64,000 nucleotides of DNA from DATLMR01 sp035634255. GTDB taxonomy: Bacteria > Acidobacteriota > Blastocatellia > UBA7656. The position numbers were made by a program, and so were the translations under genes. The notes beneath the pieces were generated by a model, which was given only the letters and a program-made list of their open reading frames with translations, had not been told where the DNA came from and did no database searches. The DNA lies in NCBI GenBank assembly GCA_035634255.1, contig DASQDI010000055.1, positions 1 through 64,000 of the forward strand. Reading direction: 5' to 3'. Below are positions 34,724 through 42,648 of the stretch, one piece after another. Position 1 is the stretch's first letter. Each line of letters begins with the position of its first letter.

Positions 34724-37700
34724 CTACGGCAACCCGTTCCAGTCGCCGACTATCGGGTGGTCCTCGGGCACTCCGAGCGTGAACACGATCTCAGCGAAGC
34801 CGTTCGTGTTCGAGTTCCGCAGGAAGAAGTCTCCGTTGCGGTAGACGCCGATGGTGTCGACCCCGTCGCCGTTCCAGTCGCCGGTCACGGGCTTGTCTCC
34901 GGGCAGCCCGTACGTCAGGAATATGTCCGCGAATCCGGTGGAGTTCGTGTTCTTCAAGAACAAGGCTCCGTTGGACGGGCGGAACACTCCGGTCGTAACT
35001 ATGCCGTCGCCGTCCCAGTCGCCTGATATGCCGACATCGCCCGGTATTCCGAGCTCAAACACGAGGTCGGGAGCGCCCGTCGTGTTGGAGTTTCTGAGGA
35101 AGAAAGTTCCGTTACGGTAGATGCCTATGGTGTCGATGCCGTCGCCGTCCCAGTCCCCGACCACGGGCTGATCGCCCGGCGCTCCGAAGGTGATGACGAG
35201 GTCGGCGAAACCGTTGGTGTTGGAGTTGCGGAGCAGGAAGTTGCCGCCGCGATAAACGCCTATGGTGTCGACCCCGTCCCCGTCCCAGTCTCCGGTCACG
35301 GGGAAGTCTCCGGGAATTCCATAAGTGAGGAGCGTATCGGCGAAGCCCGTGTCGTTGGCATTCTTCAGGAAGAGCGCTCCGTTGGACGGGCGGAATACGC
35401 CGGTGGTATCGACGTTTCGCGCGCCCCTGAAGTTAATGATCGTGCTCGCTCCCGCGAAATCGGCGGAAGGAGGCGTGAAGGCGAAGCGGCGTTTAGAGGG
35501 GGTGGCGCGATAAGTCGTCCCGGCTTCGAATCCCGTCTGCGACCAGTTGCCCGAAGCGTTGGTCTGCACGGGAGGGGGAATGGCCCCGGTGCCGATGACG
35601 CGGGTGAAGGTGATGGTGACGCCCGGTATGCCGAGGCCGGACGCCGTGGCCGTGCGGCCCGACACCGCGAAAGTGGTGGCGCCTCCCGCCTGGTTGATGG
35701 TGAAGGTCTGGTTCTCGACGGTGAATGTGCCGGAGCGGGCGGCACCGGCATTCGCCTCGACCGCGAAAGTGAGAGTGCCGTTCCCGGTCCCGCTGACGTT
35801 CACGGGGAAGGTGATCCAGCTCTCCCTGCTCGACGCCCTCCACGAGCACCCGGCTCCCGCCGTAACATTCACGGTCCCCGTGCCGCCCGACGCGGGGATC
35901 GACGCGCTGGAAGGCGAGATGGAGTAGGCGCAGCCGGTGCCGCTCTGAGTGACCGTGAAGGTCTGGCCCGCGATTGTCAAAGTGCCGGTGCGCGAGCCGG
36001 GGCCCGCATTCTGGCTGACGGTGTAGATGACCGACCCGTTGCCGGAGCCGGAGCCGCCCCCCGTGATCGTGATGAATGCCGCGTTGCTCGTGGCCGTCCA
36101 GTCGCATCCCGCGGGCCTGGTCACCACGACCTGCCCCGCGCCTCCCGCCGAAGAGAAGGCGTCGCTCGGAGGGGAGAATGACGCGGGAGGGTTCGACACG
36201 AAGGTCGCCGCGACCGACGAGTTGTTGCCCGGCTGCGGGTCGTCGTTTGCCGAGTCGACCGTCGCGGTGTTGTTGATGACCGACCCGTTGGCCGCGGAGC
36301 AACTCACCCGCGCAACGATGCTGGCCGTTTGCGAAGTGTTCGGGGCGATGGGGCCGAAGGTTATGACCCGGTCGTTGCCGGACCCGGAGCAAACGATCCC
36401 GGCGGGCGCGTTGCACGAGACGAAGGAGAGGGAGCCGGGCAGGCTGTCGGTCACCACGACCGACGACGGGGTGTCGGGCCCGAAGTTGCTCACGGTGATC
36501 GTGTAGGTGATGGTCGCCCCCGCGACGGCGGCGGCGCTCGAAGCCTGCTTGGTGACGGCGAGGTCGGCCGACGAGGTGAAGATCACGCACGGGGAGAACT
36601 CCGACGTGTTGCCCGTGGGATTGGTGGCCGTGGCCGTGATGAATGGCCCCGCGGAGGCGGAGGCGGGCAGGGTGACGTTGAAGCTCGCATTCCCCGACCC
36701 GTTGGTCGTCACGGATGTCGAGCCGAGGAACTCCTGCCCTTCGCCCGAGCCGAGAGGGTCGCAGGCGATGTTGGAAAAAAAGTCGATGGTGAAAGACGTG
36801 TTCGCCGTGCTGTTGAGCGTGCCCTGAACGTTCGTGCTCGTGGCCGACGCGCTGCTCGCGGAGGTGATGATGGGCGTGTTTTGCAGGTTATTCGGCCCCG
36901 AGTCCGGGTCCCCCGGATCGTTGTTCGTCACCCCGACGGGCGCGAGGTCTATCCCGAGCCCTCCGTTCGCGAAGATCAGATTCGCCCGGATGGCATTGCC
37001 CGTCCCTTCCTGGACCAGGACGCCCCCGGTGCTGTTGTTGGCAATCGTGTTGCCCTCGCCGGCCGACGGCCCCCCGATGACGTTGTTGTTCGAGCCGTTG
37101 CCGATGAATATTCCGCGGAAGAGATTCGGCAGGGCGATTCTGCCGTCGATCTTGGTGCCGATGAAGTTGCCGCGTATCTGGTTCCCGCCGCCCAGATTGA
37201 TTCGGATCCCGTTGGCGTTATTCCCCGAGATGATGTTGCGGGCCCCGGCGGCAGTCCCGCCGATTATGTTGCTCGAAGACTCGAAGAGGTCTATGCCGTC
37301 TATCTCATTCCCGAGGTCGTCGGTGCCGTTCACGTCCGTGCCGATGAAGTTGCCCTGCACGGCGTTTCCCGATGCGTTGGAGAATTGAATGCTGACCCCC
37401 TTCCCGTCGTTGCCCGAGATCACATTTCGCATCCCGGCCTGCGTGCCCCCGACCGTGTTGCCCGGCGCGTCGATGATCGACACGCCGTCCGCGTTGTTGG
37501 CTATCCGCGAAGTTCCGGCGACGTTGGTGCCGATGAAATTGCCGCGCACATGGTTTCCGGTCGCCGGAGAGCCGATTATCAACACGCCGTGCGTCAGGTT
37601 GCCCGAGATGACGTTGCGAGACGAATCGGTGGTCCCGCCTATTATATTGTTGGACGAGTTGCTGATGACCACCCCGTTTTCGGCGTTGCCCTGAGCGATC

Positions 37701-38254
37701 TGTCCGAGGAGGTTCGTGCCGATGTAATTTCCCTCGATGGTATTGCCGCCGAGGTTGGAGATGGTGATGCCGCTCCCCCCGAAATTATTTATCACCAGGC
37801 CGCGCACGGTGCTGTCCCCCCCGGTCAGGCTCAGCCCGTTCGTGCCCTCGCCCGCGCTCTGGCCGTTCAGCTCGATCAAAGGAGCGCCGGAGAAACCCGG
37901 CTGCAACGTTCCGTCTATGGTGACCACTTCGCTGATGTTGGGCAGAGGGCCGAGCAGGTTTATCTTCTGCGGCCCCGTCGAGATGCTGAAGACGATGGTG
38001 TCCGCGCCCGGATTCAGGTTGGCGGCCAGTATGGCCTCGCGGAGGGTGCATTCCCCGGAGTCGCACGCCCCGGTGCCGGGGTCGGCGGACGAGTTGACTG
38101 TGAAGATCATCGGCGGGGCCGGCATCGCATTTCCGAAATTGGCGGCGGGCGGCCCGGCGCCGAATGCCCTGGTCGCGCGCGGGCCGAATGGGTGCGCCGA
38201 CAGCAGGGCCACCGCGCTCATCAATAACAGGTAAAATGCGTAATGCCTTTTCAT
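34724..38254 (-). CDS. Large secreted protein: CSLREA, beta-helix, DUF11, BACON-like and propeller repeats
   Basis: A protein of 1176 aa with an AGGAG ribosome site and a signal peptide (FYLLLMSAVALLSAHPFG). In order: a CSLREA-type motif GECTLREAILAANLNPGADT; a right-handed beta-helix (about 120-450) with repeated GNFIGT and NVISGN units; a DUF11 domain (VTKQASSAAAVAGATITYTI); and two BACON/Ig-like modules (SGTGCAYSISPSSASIPASG). The tail has five FG-GAP-like repeats of about 45 aa with Ca-binding DWDGDG motifs. Such proteins act at the cell surface, probably in adhesion; no enzyme site is seen. A repeat element abuts its stop codon. Confidence 0.82.
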   Translation of the reverse strand: MKRHYAFYLLLMSAVALLSAHPFGPRATRAFGAGPPAANFGNAMPAPPMIFTVNSSADPGTGACDSGECTLREAILAANLNPGADTIVFSISTGPQKINLLGPLPNISEVVTIDGTLQPGFSGAPLIELNGQSAGEGTNGLSLTGGDSTVRGLVINNFGGSGITISNLGGNTIEGNYIGTNLLGQIAQGNAENGVVISNSSNNIIGGTTDSSRNVISGNLTHGVLIIGSPATGNHVRGNFIGTNVAGTSRIANNADGVSIIDAPGNTVGGTQAGMRNVISGNDGKGVSIQFSNASGNAVQGNFIGTDVNGTDDLGNEIDGIDLFESSSNIIGGTAAGARNIISGNNANGIRINLGGGNQIRGNFIGTKIDGRIALPNLFRGIFIGNGSNNNVIGGPSAGEGNTIANNSTGGVLVQEGTGNAIRANLIFANGGLGIDLAPVGVTNNDPGDPDSGPNNLQNTPIITSASSASATSTNVQGTLNSTANTSFTIDFFSNIACDPLGSGEGQEFLGSTSVTTNGSGNASFNVTLPASASAGPFITATATNPTGNTSEFSPCVIFTSSADLAVTKQASSAAAVAGATITYTITVSNFGPDTPSSVVVTDSLPGSLSFVSCNAPAGIVCSGSGNDRVITFGPIAPNTSQTASIVARVSCSAANGSVINNTATVDSANDDPQPGNNSSVAATFVSNPPASFSPPSDAFSSAGGAGQVVVTRPAGCDWTATSNAAFITITGGGSGSGNGSVIYTVSQNAGPGSRTGTLTIAGQTFTVTQSGTGCAYSISPSSASIPASGGTGTVNVTAGAGCSWRASSRESWITFPVNVSGTGNGTLTFAVEANAGAARSGTFTVENQTFTINQAGGATTFAVSGRTATASGLGIPGVTITFTRVIGTGAIPPPVQTNASGNWSQTGFEAGTTYRATPSKRRFAFTPPSADFAGASTIINFRGARNVDTTGVFRPSNGALFLKNANDTGFADTLLTYGIPGDFPVTGDWDGDGVDTIGVYRGGNFLLRNSNTNGFADLVITFGAPGDQPVVGDWDGDGIDTIGIYRNGTFFLRNSNTTGAPDLVFELGIPGDVGISGDWDGDGIVTTGVFRPSNGALFLKNTNSTGFADIFLTYGLPGDKPVTGDWNGDGVDTIGVYRNGDFFLRNSNTNGFAEIVFTLGVPEDHPIVGDWNGLP
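34735..35414 (-). repeat. Five in-frame propeller repeats, order A-B-B-A-B
   Basis: Each unit is about 135-141 bp. Units 1 and 4 (type A) read TGVFRPSNGALFLKN; units 2, 3 and 5 (type B) read IG(V/I)YR-G-FFLRNSNT-like sequence. Units 1-2 and 4-5 resemble each other as pairs, pointing to duplication of a two-unit block. The last unit stops at DWNGLP without a full calcium loop. Confidence 0.7.
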
Positions 38255-38730
38255 AATCGCTCCTGGTCGTGATTTGGTTGCGTGAAGAGTGATATGAAAA
38301 GCAAGAAGAGGCCCTACAACCTGAAGTTTGAGGCTGGAATCACTTTCCCATCATTCGTTCACTTCGGAGAAAGCGCTCACACTGCTCGCCGATCAGTTGG
38401 CGAGCATGGCCCGCTTATGACGAAGGACGATTTCAGGTTGATAGAATCGGGGTGCAGGTGCGCCGCTTCTCAGACGGCAAGCATCTTATGCATGAGTCTA
38501 TCCGGGGTCAAGGAGAATCAGCTTTACGTACCGGCAAGCGGATCCCTCGTGGCCACTTCAACTTTGAATCCCCGCGACCGGGTGGCGGCTGTGCTATTGA
38601 TGCCCGCACCCTCTTTGGTCTATCCTCCCGCATGTCTTGATGGCCCGGATACCTTCTCCCCTCCCTGCCTTAGCACCCGGCGGGTGATTCTCCGGGACTC
38701 AGCGAATAAATCTTTCTGGAGGATTTGGTA
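38255..38730. other. Divergent intergenic region
   Basis: 476 bp between the propeller-protein gene (minus) and the small periplasmic-protein gene (plus). It holds the minus-strand promoter at 38483-38511 and a stem GCTCGCC (38384-38390) / GGCGAGC (38399-38405) in the minus-strand leader, which is about 220 nt long. For the plus-strand gene I see only a strong ribosome site. Short plus-strand ORFs in the gap lack ribosome sites and are not supported. Confidence 0.45.
38483..38511 (-). promoter_or_regulatory. Sigma70-type promoter of the large propeller-protein gene
   Basis: On the minus strand, TTGACC (38506-38511) and TAAGAT (38483-38488) are 17 bp apart, about 230 bp upstream of the start codon. 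Confidence 0.6.
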
Positions 38731-38985
38731 ATGAAGAGCATTTCTCGAAGGAAAGTCCTAACCCAGGTGCTTCCCGCCACGGCCTTAGGGCTGGCCCTGT
38801 CTCACCCGGCGAGCGCGGCGGACCAGCCGCACATGCAAGCGGCCCTGGACGCTTTGAGGGTGGCGAAGAAAGAATTGGAAGCGGCCAGTGCGGACAAGGG
38901 TGGGCACAGGGCACGGGCGCAGAGGCTCGTGGGTCAGGCGATAGCAGAAGTCGAGAGAGGCATCAGATTCGACAGGCGTAATTGA
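38731..38985 (+). CDS. Small Tat-like periplasmic helical protein
   Basis: A protein of 84 aa. The ATG at 38731 has GGAGG at 38718-38722, eight bases upstream. ISRRKVLTQ is a twin-arginine-like motif, followed by a hydrophobic run and the cleavage-like site PASA/ADQ. The mature part of about 55 aa is two amphipathic helices, MQAALDALRVAKKELEAAS and RAQRLVGQAIAEVERGI, joined by DKGGHRA. Small proteins with this helix-GGHR-helix layout are widespread and uncharacterised. It is the only plus-strand gene in this accessory block. Confidence 0.75.
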   Translation: MKSISRRKVLTQVLPATALGLALSHPASAADQPHMQAALDALRVAKKELEAASADKGGHRARAQRLVGQAIAEVERGIRFDRRN

Positions 38986-39001
38986 AAGGGCCGACCGGGC
39001 G

Positions 39002-39028
39002 GTGGCGCGGGAATGATGCCCGCGCCAC
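39002..39028 (+). terminator. Hairpin downstream of the small periplasmic-protein gene
   Basis: A perfect 10-bp stem, GTGGCGCGGG (39002-39011) with CCCGCGCCAC (39019-39028), and a 7-nt loop, 17 bp after the stop codon. There is no U-tract, so it may act with Rho or as a 3' stabilising stem. Confidence 0.5.
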
Positions 39029-39269
39029 GCGGACGCCCCTAACAACCGTATGCAGCGGAGCGCGGGCGGGCGAGTTCGGCATGACGCATCTAAAACCGGC
39101 GCCCGCGCCCTCCGAGGCGTAACCTTAGAAGCGCCAGGCATGCGCGGGATACCTGAGCAGGGCAGAACCGGGAAACAATTCCACAATGAGCCGGGGCCGC
39201 GCTGACGATGCCAGAGAAATCTGCGGGTAGTGCCAACGCCCACCCGATGGGGTCCGTTAAGGAGTTCGT

Positions 39270-39755
39270 TTACGCCCTCGCCCTCTTCGCGGCATTCTCC
39301 GGCACGACCTTTTTTGTGATGAAGAGTATTGCGGATGCGATGAGCCAGGCTATCAGTGGGCCTATGATGAGGCCAACAATCAGGTGCGCCAGCACGTGAG
39401 TCCAGTTCTTGCCGTCCGAACCGCCGCTGTACTCGGGAATGCTGAAGACGTTATCCTTTTGCGTCAGGATCGCGATAATGATGCCGGCGATGACGATTGC
39501 CTGCGCGACGACGCTTTGGATGAACAGGAGCGGGAGTAGCTGTTTATAGCTCCCGAAGCCGGAAGTGTGAACGCGGATCGCGTAGTAGACTATGCCGATC
39601 AGCGACACGACAGAGATGCTCAACCACCTCGTAGCGGAGTCAGGGACGCCGCCGAGCGAGAGCAAGAGGCGTCCGAGTCCGACGGCGAGAATGAGCAGCA
39701 GGATGTACTTCTGGAAGGCGAGATATTCAGAAACCGTTTTGCCGAAAATAGTCAT
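39270..39755 (-). CDS. Uncharacterised four-TM membrane protein
   Basis: A protein of 161 aa with a strong AGGAGG ribosome site. Four hydrophobic segments are visible: about 15-33, 43-61, 75-95 and 122-147. A polar periplasmic or cytoplasmic loop (TQKDNVFSIPEYSGGSDGKN) lies before the last, and the C-terminus is basic. I do not recognise the family. Its promoter overlaps a perfect inverted repeat, suggesting repressor control. Neighbours give no functional clue; the PqqD-knottin copy 2 gene lies 307 bp upstream on the same strand. Confidence 0.7.
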   Translation of the reverse strand: MTIFGKTVSEYLAFQKYILLLILAVGLGRLLLSLGGVPDSATRWLSISVVSLIGIVYYAIRVHTSGFGSYKQLLPLLFIQSVVAQAIVIAGIIIAILTQKDNVFSIPEYSGGSDGKNWTHVLAHLIVGLIIGPLIAWLIASAILFITKKVVPENAAKRARA

Positions 39756-39858
39756 GGTATTCCTCCTGTAGGGGCAGTTCTTCCGTCACATCTAATCTAC
39801 CAGTGTCTCCGAAATTATTCCCTAACGCTAAAGATGGTACACCCGGTAAGCCCTCGAA

Positions 39859-39876
39859 ATTCTCCGTCTGGAGAAT
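39859..39876. promoter_or_regulatory. Operator-like inverted repeat on the -10 element
   Basis: ATTCTCC (39859-39865), a 4-bp gap, then GGAGAAT (39870-39876). The right half covers most of the minus-strand -10 element, the classic position for a repressor site. I cannot name the regulator. Confidence 0.5.
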
Positions 39877-39900
39877 ATTACCAGCCGCCTCGCATTGCAA
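39872..39900 (-). promoter_or_regulatory. Sigma70-type promoter of the four-TM protein gene
   Basis: On the minus strand, TTGCAA (39895-39900) and TATTCT (39872-39877) are 17 bp apart. Confidence 0.55.
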
Positions 39901-40061
39901 GGCCGGCGACCGGGACTTTATCCGGGTCGGAGAGTAGGTCGGGGCACGGCACGGCAAGGTATTGCGAAAGAGTCCTGCCTAATAAGCGCACCCGGCGGGG
40001 GCCGCGAATCGGGTTTGATTTACTGAGTTGGGCAGCCGGCGCGGGTCGCTCACGCGAAGCG

Positions 40062-40544
40062 TTATACGCACCTGCCGCTCGAACATAACCCGCTGCAACA
40101 CTGCGCGCTGGTGACGCACATAGCGCCCGAGGCGCGGCACGTCGCCGCCTCCGTCGCGGCGGGCGCGAGGATGGAAGTCACCAGAGGCAGCCCGGCCGCG
40201 GCCGCGAGGCCGACCCTTCTCACGACTTCGCGCCGCGTCATTTTAGGCCGCTGCGATTGCCGCGCCCCGGCCCCCTCAAGGAGCCGCGCTTTCTCCAACT
40301 CGCCGAGCGCATACCGGACCACCGCTTCATCGACCGGCCCCTTCAACTCCTCCTCAAGGAGCCCGGCCATCTCCGCCACGGTAGTCTCCCCATCGCAGTG
40401 ATTCCATACCATCGCCGCCGGCCCGTTCAGGCAGTGGGCCCTGTGTCGATAAATGTCGTAGACGAGCACCTCTTCCGGCATTGCCCGGATCACAAGCCCG
40501 TCCCTTCTCGCTCGCGGCGAGATTTCCGGCGTCGCGTCTGTCAT
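40062..40544 (-). CDS. PqqD-domain protein with internal Tat-like signal and C-terminal knottin-like peptide (copy 2)
   Basis: A protein of 160 aa, clearly paralogous to the gene at 29.5 kb. The PqqD domain (about 15-95) has VYDIYRHRAHCLNGPAAMVW and NHCDGETTVAEMAGLLEEEL. TRREVVR (103-109) is the twin-arginine-like motif, followed by a hydrophobic segment and a likely cut in APAATEAATC. Cysteines are at 136, 143, 149, 150, 154 and 159: C-x6-C-x5-CC-x3-C-x4-C. GAMC and QCCS are identical in both copies, while the other loops differ. It ends in Val, not Ser. It appears monocistronic behind a near-consensus promoter, with no kinase or nucleotidyltransferase beside it. Confidence 0.8.
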   Translation of the reverse strand: MTDATPEISPRARRDGLVIRAMPEEVLVYDIYRHRAHCLNGPAAMVWNHCDGETTVAEMAGLLEEELKGPVDEAVVRYALGELEKARLLEGAGARQSQRPKMTRREVVRRVGLAAAAGLPLVTSILAPAATEAATCRASGAMCVTSAQCCSGLCSSGRCV

Positions 40545-40608
40545 GATGATTGTGCCTTTACTGGTCCTCGGAGAGATTTATACGGACCTGGGCATGGAAA
40601 CCGGGGGC

Positions 40609-40637
40609 ATTCTAGGAGGAAACGTACTCGGTGTCAA
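40609..40637 (-). promoter_or_regulatory. Near-consensus promoter of PqqD-knottin copy 2
   Basis: On the minus strand, a perfect TTGACA (40632-40637), a 17-bp spacer and TAGAAT (40609-40614). Transcription would start about 60 bases before the ATG. Together with the one upstream of the DUF1015 gene, this is among the strongest-looking promoters in the window. Confidence 0.75.
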
Positions 40638-40661
40638 ACTAAAAGGATTCGCGCGACCCGG

Positions 40662-41042
40662 TCAAACGAAGACGTAGCGGTCCGCCAGGGCGAAGTTTAT
40701 GAGCGAGCAGATGCCGATGGCCGCGAGGTTGGCGGCGTAGGCATTCAGGCCGAGCCGCCCGACGAAGACCGACATGAGGAGCAGGTTTCCTACGATGCAG
40801 ATGGCCCCCGTCGTCAGGTTGAACCGCGCGAGCATGCACGCGGAGCTCAGGCCCGAGCGGTCGGCCCACGTCCATTTCCTGTGCCACACGAAGTTGTGCA
40901 GGAGGGCCGACTCCACGGCGAACACGGTGGCGACGAGGTAGTGCAGCCCCATGACCTTCATGAAGAAGAAGAGTGAGGCGGCCTGCACCGCTATCCCCGC
41001 CGCGCCGACCGCGTTGAATTTGAAGAAACGATTGATGCTCAA
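40662..41042 (-). CDS. GtrA-like membrane protein
   Basis: A protein of 126 aa with four hydrophobic helices. FFKFNAVGAAGIAVQAASLF, ALLHNFVWHRKWTWADR and ICSLINFALADRYVFV match GtrA family landmarks (the NFxWxRxW-like segment and the closing NF-x-x-x-RxxVF). GtrA proteins are thought to move polyprenyl-phosphate-linked sugars across the inner membrane. That would fit supply of donors to the GT-C enzymes of the polysaccharide operon, although it is encoded 13 kb away. Confidence 0.8.
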   Translation of the reverse strand: MSINRFFKFNAVGAAGIAVQAASLFFFMKVMGLHYLVATVFAVESALLHNFVWHRKWTWADRSGLSSACMLARFNLTTGAICIVGNLLLMSVFVGRLGLNAYAANLAAIGICSLINFALADRYVFV

Positions 41043-41116
41043 GCTCTATCCCAAAAGAGTCGCTCCGTTCGGTCCGGATTACGCGCAAACGAGACGGTCA
41101 ACCTTAGAGGGCCGCG

Positions 41117-41545
41117 TCAATACTCCCTTGAAATCTCAATCGCGGCGGCGCAGGCGTCGATGGGAGACAGCAGGATTATCATCAGCCAGATGGGTATCGA
41201 CACGAGCGCGAAGATCGCTTTCCGCAGGAGCCGGCTGTAGAGCGGCCTCGTGTGGCCGGTCGAGACGCCCGAGAGCACCGCGCTGACCAGGGGGCCGGAG
41301 ACCGGCCGGTAAAATCCGGCCCTCAGTTTCACCTGTTCGAGCGAAGTCGTTGTGTAAAGCGAGGTCGAGTTGTTATTGCCGGGGGCGGTCATAGCTCTTT
41401 TGAATGTGCTCTCTTTAAGCTCTGATTTATTCACCTGCTGGCATACTCCGCACCAGCGACAGAACTTGTCACGTTCGAGCAACCCGCCGCCGCAAGCAGC
41501 GCAGAGTTTCACGGCGACTGTATCTATGTGGTCTGTGTCGATCAT
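41117..41545 (-). CDS. Zinc-ribbon membrane protein
   Basis: A protein of 142 aa. The N-terminal zinc ribbon has two CxxC knuckles, LCAACGG and FCRWCGVC (about residues 14-36). A polar linker follows, and one or two hydrophobic helices lie at about 105-135 (AIFALVSIPIWLMIILLSPI). GGAG lies ten bases before the ATG. The function is unknown; such proteins are common and often predicted to sense or scaffold at the membrane. A second zinc-ribbon protein of similar design is encoded at 42.8 kb. Confidence 0.65.
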   Translation of the reverse strand: MIDTDHIDTVAVKLCAACGGGLLERDKFCRWCGVCQQVNKSELKESTFKRAMTAPGNNNSTSLYTTTSLEQVKLRAGFYRPVSGPLVSAVLSGVSTGHTRPLYSRLLRKAIFALVSIPIWLMIILLSPIDACAAAIEISREY

Positions 41546-41696
41546 GACTGGATACTCCGTTTATTTTTTTCATGAAACCCTCTGCAAGGAAGGTGCCACG
41601 GCTTAATTGCGGCTAAATCGCTGGATATCCGCGCGGGACTCGACGATATGGTGTAAGCGCGTAGACGAAGGGGTGCAGTAAAAAGAGGACAGATGG

Positions 41697-41836
41697 ATCA
41701 GGGGTCAGAGGCCGGGGGGCAGGGGGCAGGGAGGCCGCCCGTGATTTCGATTAGATCAAAAGGGATTCTATAAAGAGAGTCTAAAATGATTCTTCCTTAG
41801 CCCCTGACCTCTGGCTCCCGGCCTCTGGCCCCCGCC
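41697..41836. repeat. Dispersed intergenic repeat, copy 2 (inverted core)
   Basis: The left arm begins CAGGGGTCAGAGGCCGGGGG (41697-41730). The core occupies 41744-41782 and is the reverse complement of the core in copies 1 and 3. The right arm, CCCCTGACCTCTGGCTCCCG onward (41801-41836), lies inside the 3' end of the enoyl-CoA hydratase gene and encodes its last dozen residues. Confidence 0.75.
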
Positions 41837-42597
41837 TTCATTTTTTCGTAGAAGCGGGTCACGTGCTCGCGGTGCTCGTCGGAGTTCAGGCGGCGGACGA
41901 ACGTCTCGTTGACCTCGTTCAGGGCCGACTTGGTGTCGAGGTCTATCAGCTCGCGCGTGAGCCGCTTGGTCTCGATCAGAGCCTCCCGCGGTCGCGACGC
42001 GAGGACCTCCGCAAGCTCCGCCGCGCGAGCCATCAGCTCCGGGCCGGGATAGATGTGATTGACGAGGCCGATGCGGTACGCCTCTTCGGCGGGGATGTTC
42101 TGTCCGGTCATCGCGAGCTCTTTGGCCCGCGCGAGCCCTATCGTTTTATAGAGCGGGTGGATGATCTGCGTCAGGCCGATGTTGATCTCGGCCTGCCCGA
42201 AGACCGCCTCGCGCGCCGCGAGCCGAATGTCGCAGAACGCCGCCAGGTCGAAACCTCCCGCGATTGCCGGGCCGTTCACCGCCGCTATCACCGGCTGGGG
42301 CAGGGTCCAGACGAGGTTGAACATAGCCGTCACCGTCTTCAGGTAAGCCAGCTTCTCATCCGGGGTCCAGCTTACGAGCAGCCCGAGGTCGAGGCCCGCG
42401 CAAAAACTGCGGCCCGCCCCGGTGAGGATCACCGCGTTCACGCCCTCGTCGCTTTCGGCCCCCCTGAGCGCGTCGGTCAGTTTCAGGACCAGGTCGGGGT
42501 GAAGCGAGTTGCTCTTCTCCGGGCGGTTGAGAGTGAGCGTAAGGACCGACCCCCGCCTGTCGGACAGCACGTACGGCTCGGGCGAATCACCTTTCAT
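41797..42597 (-). CDS. Enoyl-CoA hydratase/isomerase family protein
   Basis: A crotonase-fold protein of 266 aa. LNRPEKSNSLHPDLV, the first oxyanion-hole block TGAGRSFCAGLDLGLL and the second, NGPAIAGGFDLAAFCDIRLA, are all present, as is the IGLVNHIYPG loop. The usual pair of catalytic glutamates is not fully evident (FGQAEINIGLTQIIHPLY), so isomerase or another crotonase activity is as likely as hydratase. The C-terminal tail KAGARGREPEVRG is not family-like; it is translated from the arm of a dispersed repeat that overlaps the gene end. Confidence 0.82.
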   Translation of the reverse strand: MKGDSPEPYVLSDRRGSVLTLTLNRPEKSNSLHPDLVLKLTDALRGAESDEGVNAVILTGAGRSFCAGLDLGLLVSWTPDEKLAYLKTVTAMFNLVWTLPQPVIAAVNGPAIAGGFDLAAFCDIRLAAREAVFGQAEINIGLTQIIHPLYKTIGLARAKELAMTGQNIPAEEAYRIGLVNHIYPGPELMARAAELAEVLASRPREALIETKRLTRELIDLDTKSALNEVNETFVRRLNSDEHREHVTRFYEKMKAGARGREPEVRG

Positions 42598-42648
42598 CTG
42601 CCTGCCCTCCTCATCGTATGGACCACCTTCTTATGAATTCTTCGCGCC

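Larger units (their letters stand above)
39756..40061. other. Intergenic region downstream of PqqD-knottin copy 2
   Basis: 306 bp. It holds the promoter/operator at 39859-39900 for the four-TM protein and an untranslated leader of about 110 nt. In the remaining 160 bp I see no gene or clear terminator for the PqqD-knottin gene. Confidence 0.4.

Noticed and set aside
36329..38227. Plus-strand ORF of 632 codons
   Set aside because: It is antisense to the beta-helix/DUF11 coding region. Its product is Arg/Asp/Val-rich low complexity without domains, as expected for a shadow frame in GC-rich DNA.
39208..39399. Plus-strand short ORF with a hydrophobic segment
   Set aside because: The hydrophobic part is antisense to the last helix of the four-TM protein, and there is no Shine-Dalgarno sequence.
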